Part shown: positions 41,032 to 49,537 of the stretch, in pieces | Position numbering within the stretch: the first letter of the stretch is position 1 | Layout: the number at the start of each line of letters is the position of its first letter | From: Catenulispora pinisilvae | Lineage (GTDB): Bacteria > Actinomycetota > Actinomycetes > Streptomycetales > Catenulisporaceae | NCBI RefSeq assembly: GCF_015356865.1 | Contig: NZ_JAAFZA010000011.1 | Location: forward strand, 1 to 64,000 | DNA: 64,000 nucleotides | Reading direction: 5' to 3' | Translations under genes and position numbers: made by a program | Notes under the pieces: generated by a model | What the model was told of the DNA's origin: nothing | The model's input: only the letters and a program-made list of their open reading frames with translations | Databases searched by the model: none

Positions 41032-43185
41032 CTACACGGCGGTCGTCCAGACCTGCGTGGACAGGCCGTTGCAGTCGTAGATCTGTAGCTGGGTGCCGTC
41101 GGCGGTGTTCGCCTGCGGGTCGTCCAAGCAGCGTCCGGACTGCGGGTTCAGCAGCGAGCCGTTGCTCTGCGGTGCCCACTGCTGGCCGCCGTTGCCGCTG
41201 GCGCAGTCGTTCAGCTCGACCTTGGTGGAGTTCGCGGTGCCGTCGCCGATGATGTTCAGGCACTTGCCGAAGGCCCGGACGGTGCCGTCCGGCTGCATCG
41301 CCCACTGCTGGCCGGGCACGCCGTTGCAGTCCCAGAGCTGGACCGCGTTCCCGCTGGTCGGCGTGTTGGTGTTGACGTCCACGCACTTGCCCGCCGCGCC
41401 GGGGTTGGTGATCGCCGCGGTCGGTGCGCCCGGCATGTTCCAGACCTGCGTGGACAGGCCGTTGCAGTCGTAGATCTGTAGCTGGGTGCCGTCGGCGGTG
41501 TTCGCCTGCGGGTCGTCCAGGCAGCGTCCGGATTGCGGGTTCAGCAGCGAGCCGTTGGCCTGCTCGCGCCACTGCTGGCCGCCGGCGTTGTCGCAGTGGA
41601 AGAGCTCGACCTTGGTGGAGTTCGCCGTGCCGTTGCCGTCGATGTCCAGGCAGCTGCCGAAGGCGCGGACGGTGCCGTCCGGCTCGACCGACCACTGCTG
41701 GCCGGGCACGCCGCTACAGGTCCAGAGCTGCACCGTGTTCTCGTCGGTCGAGGTGTTGGTGTTGACGTCCACGCACTTGCCGGTGGTCCCGGGTCCGGTG
41801 ATCGCGCCGGTCGGGCCGGGGGCCACGTCGTAGCCGAACTGGACCTCGCACTTGCCGTTGCTCAGGTGCGTGCCGGCCAGGTAGAGGACGGTCGAGCCGG
41901 AGACGGACGGCAGGATCGGGGAGCTGTAGCCGGCGCAGGCCGTCTCCCCGCTGTCGTAGCCGCCGGTGGGGTTGGTGTTGACCGGGGCCGTCGTCTCGGT
42001 CCAACTGCCCGTGCCGAGATTCGTGTTGGCGAACAGCACGGTCCCGGACTCGTCCTGCACGGTCACCGCTCCGTCGTTGCCGGAGACCACCCGCTGCCCG
42101 GAGACGAGCAGCGTGCCGTTCGGACCGCCGATCGGGGACCAGGCCAGGCCCGGGGTGTGCAGGAGGTGCCGGCCGTCCGAGGTCTGGACCAGGCTGCCCA
42201 GGCCGGAGGCCGGGGTCCAGTTCTCGCCGTCGGGCGAGGTCTTGAGGTAGACCGAGCACGCCGTGTCGGGGTCGAAGCCGGCCTTGCAGTCCTCGTACGT
42301 CATTCCGTAGGTGCCGTTGGGCAGCTTGACGACCGTGGTCATGCCCGGCCGCTGGACATTGTCCTGCACGGCGACGTCGTAGACCTCAGAGCCCCACGTC
42401 GCGCCGCCGTCCGTGCTCGCGACGTGCGCCAGCACCTGGTTGTAGCCGTTGGCCGAGGGCCGCTCGTCGGAGAAGTAGCAGACCAGGTCGCCGTTCCCGG
42501 CCACCCCGAACTCCGGCTCCCAGATGCCGTGGCCCTGGGTGTTCGCCGTCCCCGACTCCGATGTGCAGGAGCTGCGATAGCTCCAGGTGGCGCCGTGGTC
42601 GGTGCTGGCGAACACCTCGATCGCCTGCTGTGTGTAGTCGTTGTGGTTCCACGCCGTCCCGGACGCCAGCAACGTCCCGGCCGGCAGCGAGCCCTCGGCG
42701 CGCGGCAGCTCGAACAGGGTCGGGCCGTCCAGGTCCCAGCCGTGCACGGTGTCGGTCACCGTCCCGATCGGCGAGGCCGACCAGGTGTGGCCGTCGTCCG
42801 TCGAGGTGTAGACCGGGAAGTTCGCCTTCGTCGATCCCACCCCGGAGTGGGCGAAGGTGGCCAGCAGCTCACCGTTGAGCGAGCCGCTGTTCGCCAGGCG
42901 GATCACCCGCGGGTAGCTGGCGTCCTCGTTGGGGTTGGCGGACAGGTTCGGTGCGTACAGGACGCCGGTCGTCGGCATCGCGGTGGTTGCCGTGGTCGCG
43001 GTGGCCTTGGCCGCAGTGGTTGTCGTGGTCGTGGTTGTTGTCGTGGCTGTCACGGCTGTCGCGGGCGGCGCGGCGATCAGCACGCCGGTCGTCACCGAAC
43101 CCAGCAGGAGCGCCGCTACCGCACCCGCGGCGGCGACCCGCCCCCGCGTCCGGCGGGACAGTCTTCGTGGTCTGCTCCGGATCAT
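41032..43185 (-). CDS. Secreted sialidase-like enzyme with two ricin-B lectin domains
   Basis: A 717-residue exported protein. A long signal peptide (RSRPRRLSRRTRG, hydrophobic, then Thr-rich) leads to a six-bladed propeller of the sialidase superfamily with four Asp-box-like repeats (STDDGHTW, STDHGATW, STDGGATW, SPDGENW) and YPRVIRL near the RIP position. Two C-terminal ricin-type beta-trefoil lectins follow (KCVDVNTNT, QLWTCSG, QQW, repeated). The ATG at 43185 has GAGGAG six bases upstream. It has its own promoter with two LacI-type operators. It probably releases the sugar taken up by the neighbouring transporter; sialic acid specificity is not proven. Confidence 0.88.
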   Translation of the reverse strand: MIRSRPRRLSRRTRGRVAAAGAVAALLLGSVTTGVLIAAPPATAVTATTTTTTTTTTAAKATATTATTAMPTTGVLYAPNLSANPNEDASYPRVIRLANSGSLNGELLATFAHSGVGSTKANFPVYTSTDDGHTWSASPIGTVTDTVHGWDLDGPTLFELPRAEGSLPAGTLLASGTAWNHNDYTQQAIEVFASTDHGATWSYRSSCTSESGTANTQGHGIWEPEFGVAGNGDLVCYFSDERPSANGYNQVLAHVASTDGGATWGSEVYDVAVQDNVQRPGMTTVVKLPNGTYGMTYEDCKAGFDPDTACSVYLKTSPDGENWTPASGLGSLVQTSDGRHLLHTPGLAWSPIGGPNGTLLVSGQRVVSGNDGAVTVQDESGTVLFANTNLGTGSWTETTAPVNTNPTGGYDSGETACAGYSSPILPSVSGSTVLYLAGTHLSNGKCEVQFGYDVAPGPTGAITGPGTTGKCVDVNTNTSTDENTVQLWTCSGVPGQQWSVEPDGTVRAFGSCLDIDGNGTANSTKVELFHCDNAGGQQWREQANGSLLNPQSGRCLDDPQANTADGTQLQIYDCNGLSTQVWNMPGAPTAAITNPGAAGKCVDVNTNTPTSGNAVQLWDCNGVPGQQWAMQPDGTVRAFGKCLNIIGDGTANSTKVELNDCASGNGGQQWAPQSNGSLLNPQSGRCLDDPQANTADGTQLQIYDCNGLSTQVWTTAV
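41048..41557 (-). repeat. 117-bp direct repeat in the two lectin domains
   Basis: Bases 41048-41164 and 41441-41557 are identical except at two positions. The flanking lectin sequence is clearly less similar. This points to recent duplication or gene conversion between the two ricin-B domains. Confidence 0.9.
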
Positions 43186-43210
43186 GGAAGTCTCCTCGGT
43201 CGCAGGACTC

Positions 43211-43222
43211 TGCAACGTTGCA
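43211..43222. promoter_or_regulatory. LacI-type operator 1, sialidase promoter
   Basis: TGCAACGTTGCA lies 25 bp upstream of the sialidase-like start codon. A partial second copy (TGCAACGTTGAG at 43219) overlaps its end. The core is identical to the sites upstream of the binding-protein gene. Confidence 0.85.
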
Positions 43223-43243
43223 ACGTTGAGCGATGGTGAACGC

Positions 43244-43255
43244 TGCAACGTTGCA
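43244..43255. promoter_or_regulatory. LacI-type operator 2, sialidase promoter
   Basis: A TGCAACGTTGCA core inside CTGCAACGTTGCAGAG has its centre 33 bp from that of the other site. This is the same spacing as in the binding-protein promoter. Confidence 0.85.
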
Positions 43256-43285
43256 GAGTTATGTGCGCGGAACGTTAGCGACAGA

Positions 43286-43317
43286 TGTCCGGCGCCACAA
43301 GTGTCCGGCGCCACAAG
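43286..43317. repeat. Two exact 16-bp tandem copies
   Basis: TGTCCGGCGCCACAAG is repeated exactly at 43286 and 43302. It lies between the DUF4132 stop and the sialidase promoter. No function is evident. Confidence 0.85.
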
Positions 43318-43345
43318 CCCGGCGGTACAAGCCCGCCGGGATCGG

Positions 43346-46078
43346 TCAGCCGTTCGTCGGCGTCTCCTCGAAGGCGTCGGTCAGTTCCGCAAGCGCCTCG
43401 GAGACGATCGCAGGGTCCAGAGAATCGCAGGGGGTGTCGGAGTGGTCGGGGCGGGAGTCGTCGAACCGGGCGTGCGTGATCTGCTGGTCGGGATCGTCGA
43501 TGCCGTTCCCGGCCTCGATGCCCGGATCGAGACCGACTACCAGTTGGCAACCGGCCGCGAGGTCCCGGGAGATCCAGCGCGTGAGGCTGCTGCGGTGCTG
43601 CGGTTCTCCGCGTAGCCAGCCGCGCCGGATCAGCCGCAGCACGCCGCGGATCGGCATCGTGCGTCCCTCGAAGCGTTCGGCCCGGCCGTGCTTACGCTCG
43701 TCTTCGGTCAGGGTGTAGATCGGTCTGCCGAGCTGGAGGAAGGGTTGCAGGATCTCGTAGTCGGCGAACAGTTCGGACCAGGCGGGCAGGTCGGGGCCGA
43801 GGTCGACGGGGTGCGCGAGGTGGATCGTGGCCGTCTCGGGGAGCTTCAGCGGGTCGTCGGCCAGGTCGGCCAGGCTGCGGTCCTCGGCGATGCGGAAGGC
43901 TGTCATGCACGCGGCTGCGGCTGCGGCGTCGTCCCGGTCCCGGCCGCGGGCGGCGCCGTCGTTTTCGGCGATCCAGACCAGCCGGCGGGTGATGTGCCAA
44001 GTCAGCGGGTGCGCGACGAACAGGTCTTGGAACTCGGCGAGCGTCCACCGGCGCCGGGTGGCCATGGCGGTCTCCAGCCGCCGGATCTGGTCCTCGGCGA
44101 TCATGCGGACGTCCTTCCGGAGCCCGGCGAACCTTTGGTACGCCGCCTCGGCGCGCTCCGGGTCGTCCTTGGCCCCGGGCTTCGGCAGGGTTTTGCGTTG
44201 CCTGCCGTGCTCGTCGGTGACGTACGGCCGGAGGTGTTCGTCGAACCCCGCGACGAAGCGCCGGGGCCCGTAGTCCAGGACGAGGGTCCCGTCGGGGTCG
44301 AGGCCGAAGTCCGGCACCAGCCGGTCGGCGAGCCGTTCGGGCGTCAGTCCCAGCCGCGCGGCGACGTCGCCGATCCGTTCCTGCGCCCGGGCCTTGAGCG
44401 CCGGGTAGCGGATCTTCTGCGCGATGCCGTTGAGGTGCATCAGCGCCACGTCGGTGCCGATCTCGCCGAGCACGTCCAGGCCCTTGACGGCCTTGGTGGT
44501 CCGGCCCTCGCCCGGCCAGGCCCGCAGCAGCGGGGCCAGCCGGCGCACCGTCTCGTCGTCACCGAACCAGCCGAGCTGGGTCAGGGCCCAGTCGTCCCGG
44601 GCCGGCGAGCCGTCCGCCTGCCAGCCGCGGAACAGCGTCCAGGAGAACTCGGCCAGGGACTCCGGGTCGCAGGCTTCGCGGACCGCTCCGATACCGGGAT
44701 ACATAGCGCCGGGACTGGATATCGCGAGCATGGTCAGCAGATGGTCGGTCGTTTTGCGCGGGAGCGCCTGGTTGCGGTCGCGCAGCCGGATCTGCGGGAG
44801 CGGTCCGGATCTGGCCCACCGGCCGATCGTCGGTATGTGGTCCGGGAGCAGTTCGGCCGGATCGACCAGCATCGGCGGCAGAGCGTCGGCGGGGGCGTCG
44901 GGTATGCGGGTGTTCGTCGCCGTGAGAGAGGCGATGACGGCGCGGACCTCTGGCGCCAGCTCCGGCAGCGCGGCCGCCGCCCGTTGCGGTGCGGCCAGCA
45001 GGTGCCCGGCCAGCAGGTCGCGGGCCAGGACCGCCGCCTGCGTCGAGCCGCTGGTCGCCGGCGCGAGCAGCCGCGTCGCCCGGACCGGGAAGCGCTTCAT
45101 CGCGCCGAGCAGCGCGGGCTGGACGTACTTGCGGCCGACCCGGTCCACCAGGGCCTGGAAGGCTCCGTCGGAGGGCAGCAGCGCGAGCGCGTTGAGCATC
45201 GTGCGGGTCTCGGGCACGGAGAGGTCTTGGTCCAGGGCGTCGATCAGCAGCGGGGCCATCGCCGCCCCGAGCCCGTCGACCATGGTGGCGACCACTCCCG
45301 AGGGGTAGTCCCACCAGCGGGCCGGAATCCAGTCGCGCAGCGCGGCGAGCTGGTCGGCCGAGGTGAGGGCGAGCAGCGGCATCCAGCGGATCGGATCCTG
45401 CGGGGGAGCGGCGCAGCATTCGTCGACCCAGTCACGCCGGTCCGGCACGAGATAGGAGACGACGGCCCGCTGCGCGGAGTCGCGCCGACACCCGGCCAGC
45501 CGCTCCACGGCCGCGGCGTAGACCTCATCGTCGGCGGCGGCCATCCGGGTGCGGAGCCGGCGCGACGCGTACTCGTCCCGCCACCAAGCGCGCGTGTGAT
45601 GGCCGTAGCGCGGCACCGGGACGACCCGAAGCCCCCCGGTTCCGGGCGAGGAGTCGACGGTGGCAGAACCGAACTCGGCGTAGGCACAAACGGCGAACGG
45701 CAGGCCGTGCTCGGCGACCCAGCCATCGGCGAACGGCCACGCGACGCCCCCCACGGACCGGTGCACCTTGACCGCCGCGATCACCGCCGCACCCACCGCG
45801 TCCGGCGCACCGTGCAGGTGAGCCAGCGCCCGCTCGGCCAACTCCGGATCAGACCCCGGATCGCGCAGCACCCGCTCGACCTCGGCAAGGGCCTGCGACG
45901 ACAGCATCGCGCGCGGGCTGGGCTCGTGCGCCCCGACGACCGCCGCATCGCCTCGCCGCTTGTGCCGGCGCTCCTTCCACGCGGCGGGGAGGATCAGCGC
46001 GTCCTCGTCGGACTTGCGGGGCCTGCTGGGCTTGCTGGGCTTGCGCGAAGAGGAGGCGGCGGCGGATCGGGTGCTCAT
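43346..46078 (-). CDS. DUF4132-domain protein (copy 2)
   Basis: A 910-residue, probably cytoplasmic protein and clear paralogue of the one at 4041-7496. Shared blocks include LVLDYGPRRFVAGFDE, LPKPGAKDDPE, the RRRW segment followed by FVAHPLTWHITRRLVW, and DLPAWSELFADYEILQPF. It is shorter at the N-terminus, which starts with a Ser/Lys/Pro-rich basic tail. An Arg/Asp/Ala-rich insertion (RGRDRDDAAAAAA) interrupts the core. No ribosome binding site is clear at 46078. It is divergent from the WXG-like pair. Function unknown. Confidence 0.85.
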   Translation of the reverse strand: MSTRSAAASSSRKPSKPSRPRKSDEDALILPAAWKERRHKRRGDAAVVGAHEPSPRAMLSSQALAEVERVLRDPGSDPELAERALAHLHGAPDAVGAAVIAAVKVHRSVGGVAWPFADGWVAEHGLPFAVCAYAEFGSATVDSSPGTGGLRVVPVPRYGHHTRAWWRDEYASRRLRTRMAAADDEVYAAAVERLAGCRRDSAQRAVVSYLVPDRRDWVDECCAAPPQDPIRWMPLLALTSADQLAALRDWIPARWWDYPSGVVATMVDGLGAAMAPLLIDALDQDLSVPETRTMLNALALLPSDGAFQALVDRVGRKYVQPALLGAMKRFPVRATRLLAPATSGSTQAAVLARDLLAGHLLAAPQRAAAALPELAPEVRAVIASLTATNTRIPDAPADALPPMLVDPAELLPDHIPTIGRWARSGPLPQIRLRDRNQALPRKTTDHLLTMLAISSPGAMYPGIGAVREACDPESLAEFSWTLFRGWQADGSPARDDWALTQLGWFGDDETVRRLAPLLRAWPGEGRTTKAVKGLDVLGEIGTDVALMHLNGIAQKIRYPALKARAQERIGDVAARLGLTPERLADRLVPDFGLDPDGTLVLDYGPRRFVAGFDEHLRPYVTDEHGRQRKTLPKPGAKDDPERAEAAYQRFAGLRKDVRMIAEDQIRRLETAMATRRRWTLAEFQDLFVAHPLTWHITRRLVWIAENDGAARGRDRDDAAAAAACMTAFRIAEDRSLADLADDPLKLPETATIHLAHPVDLGPDLPAWSELFADYEILQPFLQLGRPIYTLTEDERKHGRAERFEGRTMPIRGVLRLIRRGWLRGEPQHRSSLTRWISRDLAAGCQLVVGLDPGIEAGNGIDDPDQQITHARFDDSRPDHSDTPCDSLDPAIVSEALAELTDAFEETPTNG

Positions 46079-46234
46079 GGAGGGACACCGTAGAGCAGCG
46101 GGGCGTCAGAGCATCCAATGGCATGCGAATGGCAGGTTGTCGTCCTGGTGCCCAGACCCGCCACCGCGCGACCATGGAGATTCTGGTCAGGGCTCTGAGA
46201 AGGGAACCTGAAGGACATCCGGTGGGGGGACAAG

Positions 46235-46564
46235 ATGTCTAACGACGTATTGCAGATGGACGCCGACGCCATGGACGGCTTCTCTGCGCAACTTCGAGAT
46301 CTGATGCAGTGTGAGTTCGACTCGCTCTATCCCGACACGATCAGCGGCGGGATGGGCGGCATCGACGCCGAGCACGCGCTGGCGGACTTGGCGAACACCA
46401 CGACCCTGATCGGGCAGCGCCTCGACAGCTACCTGTCGGCGTTGGCCAAGCTCGCCGACGCGAGCGCACAAGCCGCGCGGGCGATGGATCAGAATCTCGC
46501 CGCGGGCGCCAACTCGCTGCCGTCCACGCCGTCGCAACCCCATAAGGGAAGGGGGGCGAACTGA
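46235..46564 (+). CDS. Small helical ESX-like partner protein
   Basis: A 109-residue, almost entirely helical acidic protein (MDADAMDGFSAQLRDLMQ, then a second helix ending QAARAMDQNLAAG). GGGGGG precedes the ATG by five bases. It has the size and helix-turn-helix-pin shape of WXG100-type proteins but no W-x-G motif. Its stop overlaps the start of the next gene (TGATG at 46562-46566), a tight coupling seen for ESX partner pairs. The assignment as an ESX-like partner is inference from size, helicity and neighbour. Confidence 0.65.
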   Translation: MSNDVLQMDADAMDGFSAQLRDLMQCEFDSLYPDTISGGMGGIDAEHALADLANTTTLIGQRLDSYLSALAKLADASAQAARAMDQNLAAGANSLPSTPSQPHKGRGAN

Positions 46565-48873
46565 TGGCGGCGCGCAACGGGAACGACTGGAGCGTGTTCT
46601 GCCGGACCAGCGATCCGGTCCCGGGGGACGTCGGACAGATCGGCACGATCGCGCAGAAGCTCACCGACCGGGAGACCGCGGCGCACATGGTCGCCGTCGG
46701 CGTCAACGGACTGTGCACGGATCCGGCGCTCGGCAATTGGCTCGGCGCGAGCGGCGACGCCTTCCGCAACACGCTGGAGCCGTTGCCGGGGATGCTGCGG
46801 TCGATGGTGGACGCTTTCAACCAGGCGTCGGGTGCGATGTCGCGGTACGCCGCCGCGCTGACGAGCTCGCAGAGCGCCGCCGACGGCGACTACCGGCGCC
46901 GCGACGCGGCGCTGAAGGCGGCCGCGGCGACGAACGGCGGTGTACGGCCACACCTGAGGGTGGGCAGTTTCGGTTTCGTCGACGCCCCGCCGGGAGTGCC
47001 CGACACCGGCGATTGGTATACGCAGCAGGACAATCTCGACAACGACGCGGTGCCGCAGCACGACCAGGCCAGGGCCGCGCTGGTCCGTGACCTGAACGAC
47101 GCCAACGACACGTTGCGGCGGGTTCTGTCCTCGCTGGGCAACCCGGCGTTCACCGACTTCAACGCCCAGTACGCGAAGAACGGCGGCGATCCGTCCGCGC
47201 TCAATCCCAGCTCGTTCCAGGGGTTGGGCATCGGCCTGGAGGACGCCGATGCCAGCGATCTGAGCGACATCCTCAACGGCGGCCAGACCGATCTCGACCC
47301 GGACGCGGTGCGTGAGGAGCTCTCGCAGGTGGCGTTCGACTATCAGAACGACCCCGAGTTCTGGAAGAAGTTCGGGCCGTCGCTGGCGAACGTCGTCGAC
47401 TGGCTGCACGCCCATCAGGGTCCCGGCGACAGCGACGCCACCGACCAATCCCTGATCCAGGACCTCGGCCACCGGGTCTCCGGCGCCGCATCCAGTGGCG
47501 CGCTCACCGAGTCTATGCTGGCCGGGCTGGGGACGGCCGGGCTGATCGGGCTGGGCAAGCTGATCGGCACGACCCCCGGCGCCGACTTCGGGGACGGGCA
47601 GGGGGCGCAGTTCCTGTCCGACTTGTCACGGCTGTACATCAACAAGGAATCAGGACTCAGCGACCAGGACCCTTCGCAGCAGGACCTGGGCGGTGCCCTG
47701 AACACGGTGCTGAACACGACGTCGCAGAACAAGTACGCGGCCATCGACCTGTTCTCCGGCGCCGACGGCCAGGACCTGGCGACCAAGCTGTTGCACGGCT
47801 GCACCGTGGTGTCGGCCGAGTTCCCCGACGATCACGGCTACGACAATTCGGCAAACCCCGAGATCCCGGGCCTCGACCCGAAGACCGTCGCCGCTCTGTT
47901 CACCGCGGCCTGCCCCCGATCGCCGGCCGACGTCGGCGCTCGCGGCTCGTCCCCGCTGGCGCAGCAGACCCTGCAAGCGGGCTTCAACATCATCGAGGCC
48001 GCCGCCGCGTACAACGGCTGGCAGCCTCCGAACCCCACGTACGGCAAGGCCACGGGCTCACAGCTGCCGTCGCCGGTCAGCCAGTCGCTGGAGGGCTACG
48101 CGAAGGCGTACAGCTTCGACCTCGGGAGTTCGGCTCAGCTCAGCAACGTCGACGGGGTCAGCCACCTCGGCGTCATCCAGCCCGACGGCCAGCCCCTCCA
48201 GTTCCTGATCTCCCATCAACAGCTGCACAACTTCCTGTCGGTGGCGTTGCAGGATCCGCACAGCGCCGCAGACTTCGCTGGATTCACGCAGGGCAACTAC
48301 CAGAACGCACTCAAGTTGTCCTTCATGGGCGGACCCGACTACACCAAAATCGCCGCGGGCTTGGTCGGCATGTCGCAGGACACGCTCAACGACATGCATC
48401 TGAGCGGCGCGGCAGCGCAGGACGCGGCGAACGCCCAGCACGCGGCCCTCGTCAACGCCATCCTCGGCGGTCTGGGCAACGCCCCGTCGGGCACCCCGGT
48501 CGGGGTCGGCCAGGCCGTGGACGGCTTCCTGACCCCCTACATCGATCAGCTGCCCATGTTCTCCACCGACAACCAGGCGAAGGAACAGATCATCGTCGGC
48601 CAGAGCAACGCCCAGCTCAGCGGGTCCGCGATGAGCATCGTCGTGCAGGCCGCGGTCGAGTCCGGCAAACTGCCGATCGGCGGGCTCGACGGTCCGCCGG
48701 CGAACGCCTTCGATCACGGCCGCCTGATCCACCCCGAGGACCTGAACACCTGGTGGGCCAGCGTCGGCTGGAAGTTGAAGATTCAGCCCGACAGCGGGCA
48801 GATCCAGGCGCCCACGCTGGGGACGTATGCCGACCAAGTGAAGAACGCGATCGGGGACAACCAGCCCTACTGA
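46564..48873 (+). CDS. Large WXG-like N-terminal protein, T7SS-associated?
   Basis: A 769-residue protein. The first 120 residues resemble a WXG100 hairpin, with W-L-G at 59-61 (LGNWLGASGDAF) and helices around it. The remainder is a long, mainly helical region with no membrane helix, no signal peptide and no toxin domain I can name. Large actinobacterial proteins with this layout are usually linked to type VII secretion or left as unknown. It is translationally coupled to the small helical gene before it. No EccC/EccD-type secretion gene lies in the window. Confidence 0.7.
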   Translation: MAARNGNDWSVFCRTSDPVPGDVGQIGTIAQKLTDRETAAHMVAVGVNGLCTDPALGNWLGASGDAFRNTLEPLPGMLRSMVDAFNQASGAMSRYAAALTSSQSAADGDYRRRDAALKAAAATNGGVRPHLRVGSFGFVDAPPGVPDTGDWYTQQDNLDNDAVPQHDQARAALVRDLNDANDTLRRVLSSLGNPAFTDFNAQYAKNGGDPSALNPSSFQGLGIGLEDADASDLSDILNGGQTDLDPDAVREELSQVAFDYQNDPEFWKKFGPSLANVVDWLHAHQGPGDSDATDQSLIQDLGHRVSGAASSGALTESMLAGLGTAGLIGLGKLIGTTPGADFGDGQGAQFLSDLSRLYINKESGLSDQDPSQQDLGGALNTVLNTTSQNKYAAIDLFSGADGQDLATKLLHGCTVVSAEFPDDHGYDNSANPEIPGLDPKTVAALFTAACPRSPADVGARGSSPLAQQTLQAGFNIIEAAAAYNGWQPPNPTYGKATGSQLPSPVSQSLEGYAKAYSFDLGSSAQLSNVDGVSHLGVIQPDGQPLQFLISHQQLHNFLSVALQDPHSAADFAGFTQGNYQNALKLSFMGGPDYTKIAAGLVGMSQDTLNDMHLSGAAAQDAANAQHAALVNAILGGLGNAPSGTPVGVGQAVDGFLTPYIDQLPMFSTDNQAKEQIIVGQSNAQLSGSAMSIVVQAAVESGKLPIGGLDGPPANAFDHGRLIHPEDLNTWWASVGWKLKIQPDSGQIQAPTLGTYADQVKNAIGDNQPY

Positions 48874-48985
48874 CAGCAGGTCGCCGCTTCCGAAGGAAGC
48901 CAGGAGCGGCACTGGCGGCCCCGGCAGCCGCCGACGGCAGGACTATGCTGATAACGTCCGAGGCCGCGCGAAAGGAACCGGAGCA

Positions 48986-49423
48986 GTGGACCTGCCGCCT
49001 GAGACCCACGCTCGTCCGCGGTGGCATTCCACCGCGCACCCACGCTTTCGTGCGGCGGCCAGGATCGGCGACGTCTGGTGGGTGGTGCGGCTCAACTCGT
49101 TTCCCGAGCACCCAATGTGGACGCTGTTTATCGACGGCAACGGCAAAAGGTTCGACTGGACCACTGGGGAACCCGCAGGTTGGGGCGATCCCTTCAGGCC
49201 CACCGAACCGCCACTGGACGCCGCCACCGCGCGCGACGCGTTGGCACCCATCGAGCAGTTCGACGTCTATGGCAGCGAAGTCGGGCAACCCTGCGAGGCG
49301 TGGTATTGCTGCGGCTATCTGGTCGAGCCGGGCGCGCGGCGGCGGTCAGCTGATGTCCTCGCTCTCCACAGCCGGCCACGCCACGATCAAGAAGGTGGCC
49401 AGCGGACCGAGCAGCAGCGATAG
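48986..49423 (+). CDS. Small hypothetical protein downstream of WXG-like gene
   Basis: A 145-residue protein starting with GTG; AAGGAA lies eight bases upstream. The core is compact and Trp-rich (VWWVVRLNSFPEHPMWTLFI, then DAATARDALAPIEQFDVYG and WYCCGYLVEPG). The last 20 residues are polar and may be a run-on tail. I do not recognise the family. Its position 113 bp after a putative type VII effector-like gene would suit an immunity or accessory protein, but this rests on position alone. Confidence 0.6.
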   Translation: MDLPPETHARPRWHSTAHPRFRAAARIGDVWWVVRLNSFPEHPMWTLFIDGNGKRFDWTTGEPAGWGDPFRPTEPPLDAATARDALAPIEQFDVYGSEVGQPCEAWYCCGYLVEPGARRRSADVLALHSRPRHDQEGGQRTEQQR

Positions 49424-49444
49424 GACGAACCAATTAGACCCCAT
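49346..49444 (-). CDS. Possible 32-residue membrane peptide
   Basis: A short frame starts ATG-GGG at 49444 and encodes MGSNWFVLSLLLGPLATFLI followed by a polar tail ending SEDIS. One clean membrane helix of about 18 residues is present, and TAGGAG lies very close to the start. It overlaps the 3' end of the preceding gene in antisense. Small proteins with this look are common in actinobacteria, but a chance frame cannot be excluded. Confidence 0.3.
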   Translation of the reverse strand: MGSNWFVLSLLLGPLATFLIVAWPAVESEDIS

Positions 49445-49537
49445 CGCTCCTACCGCGGCTTGCGGGACCGTACACCTGGTAGGACGCTGGTGATCTCCAT
49501 TCGGAGCCAGGCCGCCGTGCCCGCGTATGGTGCTCGC

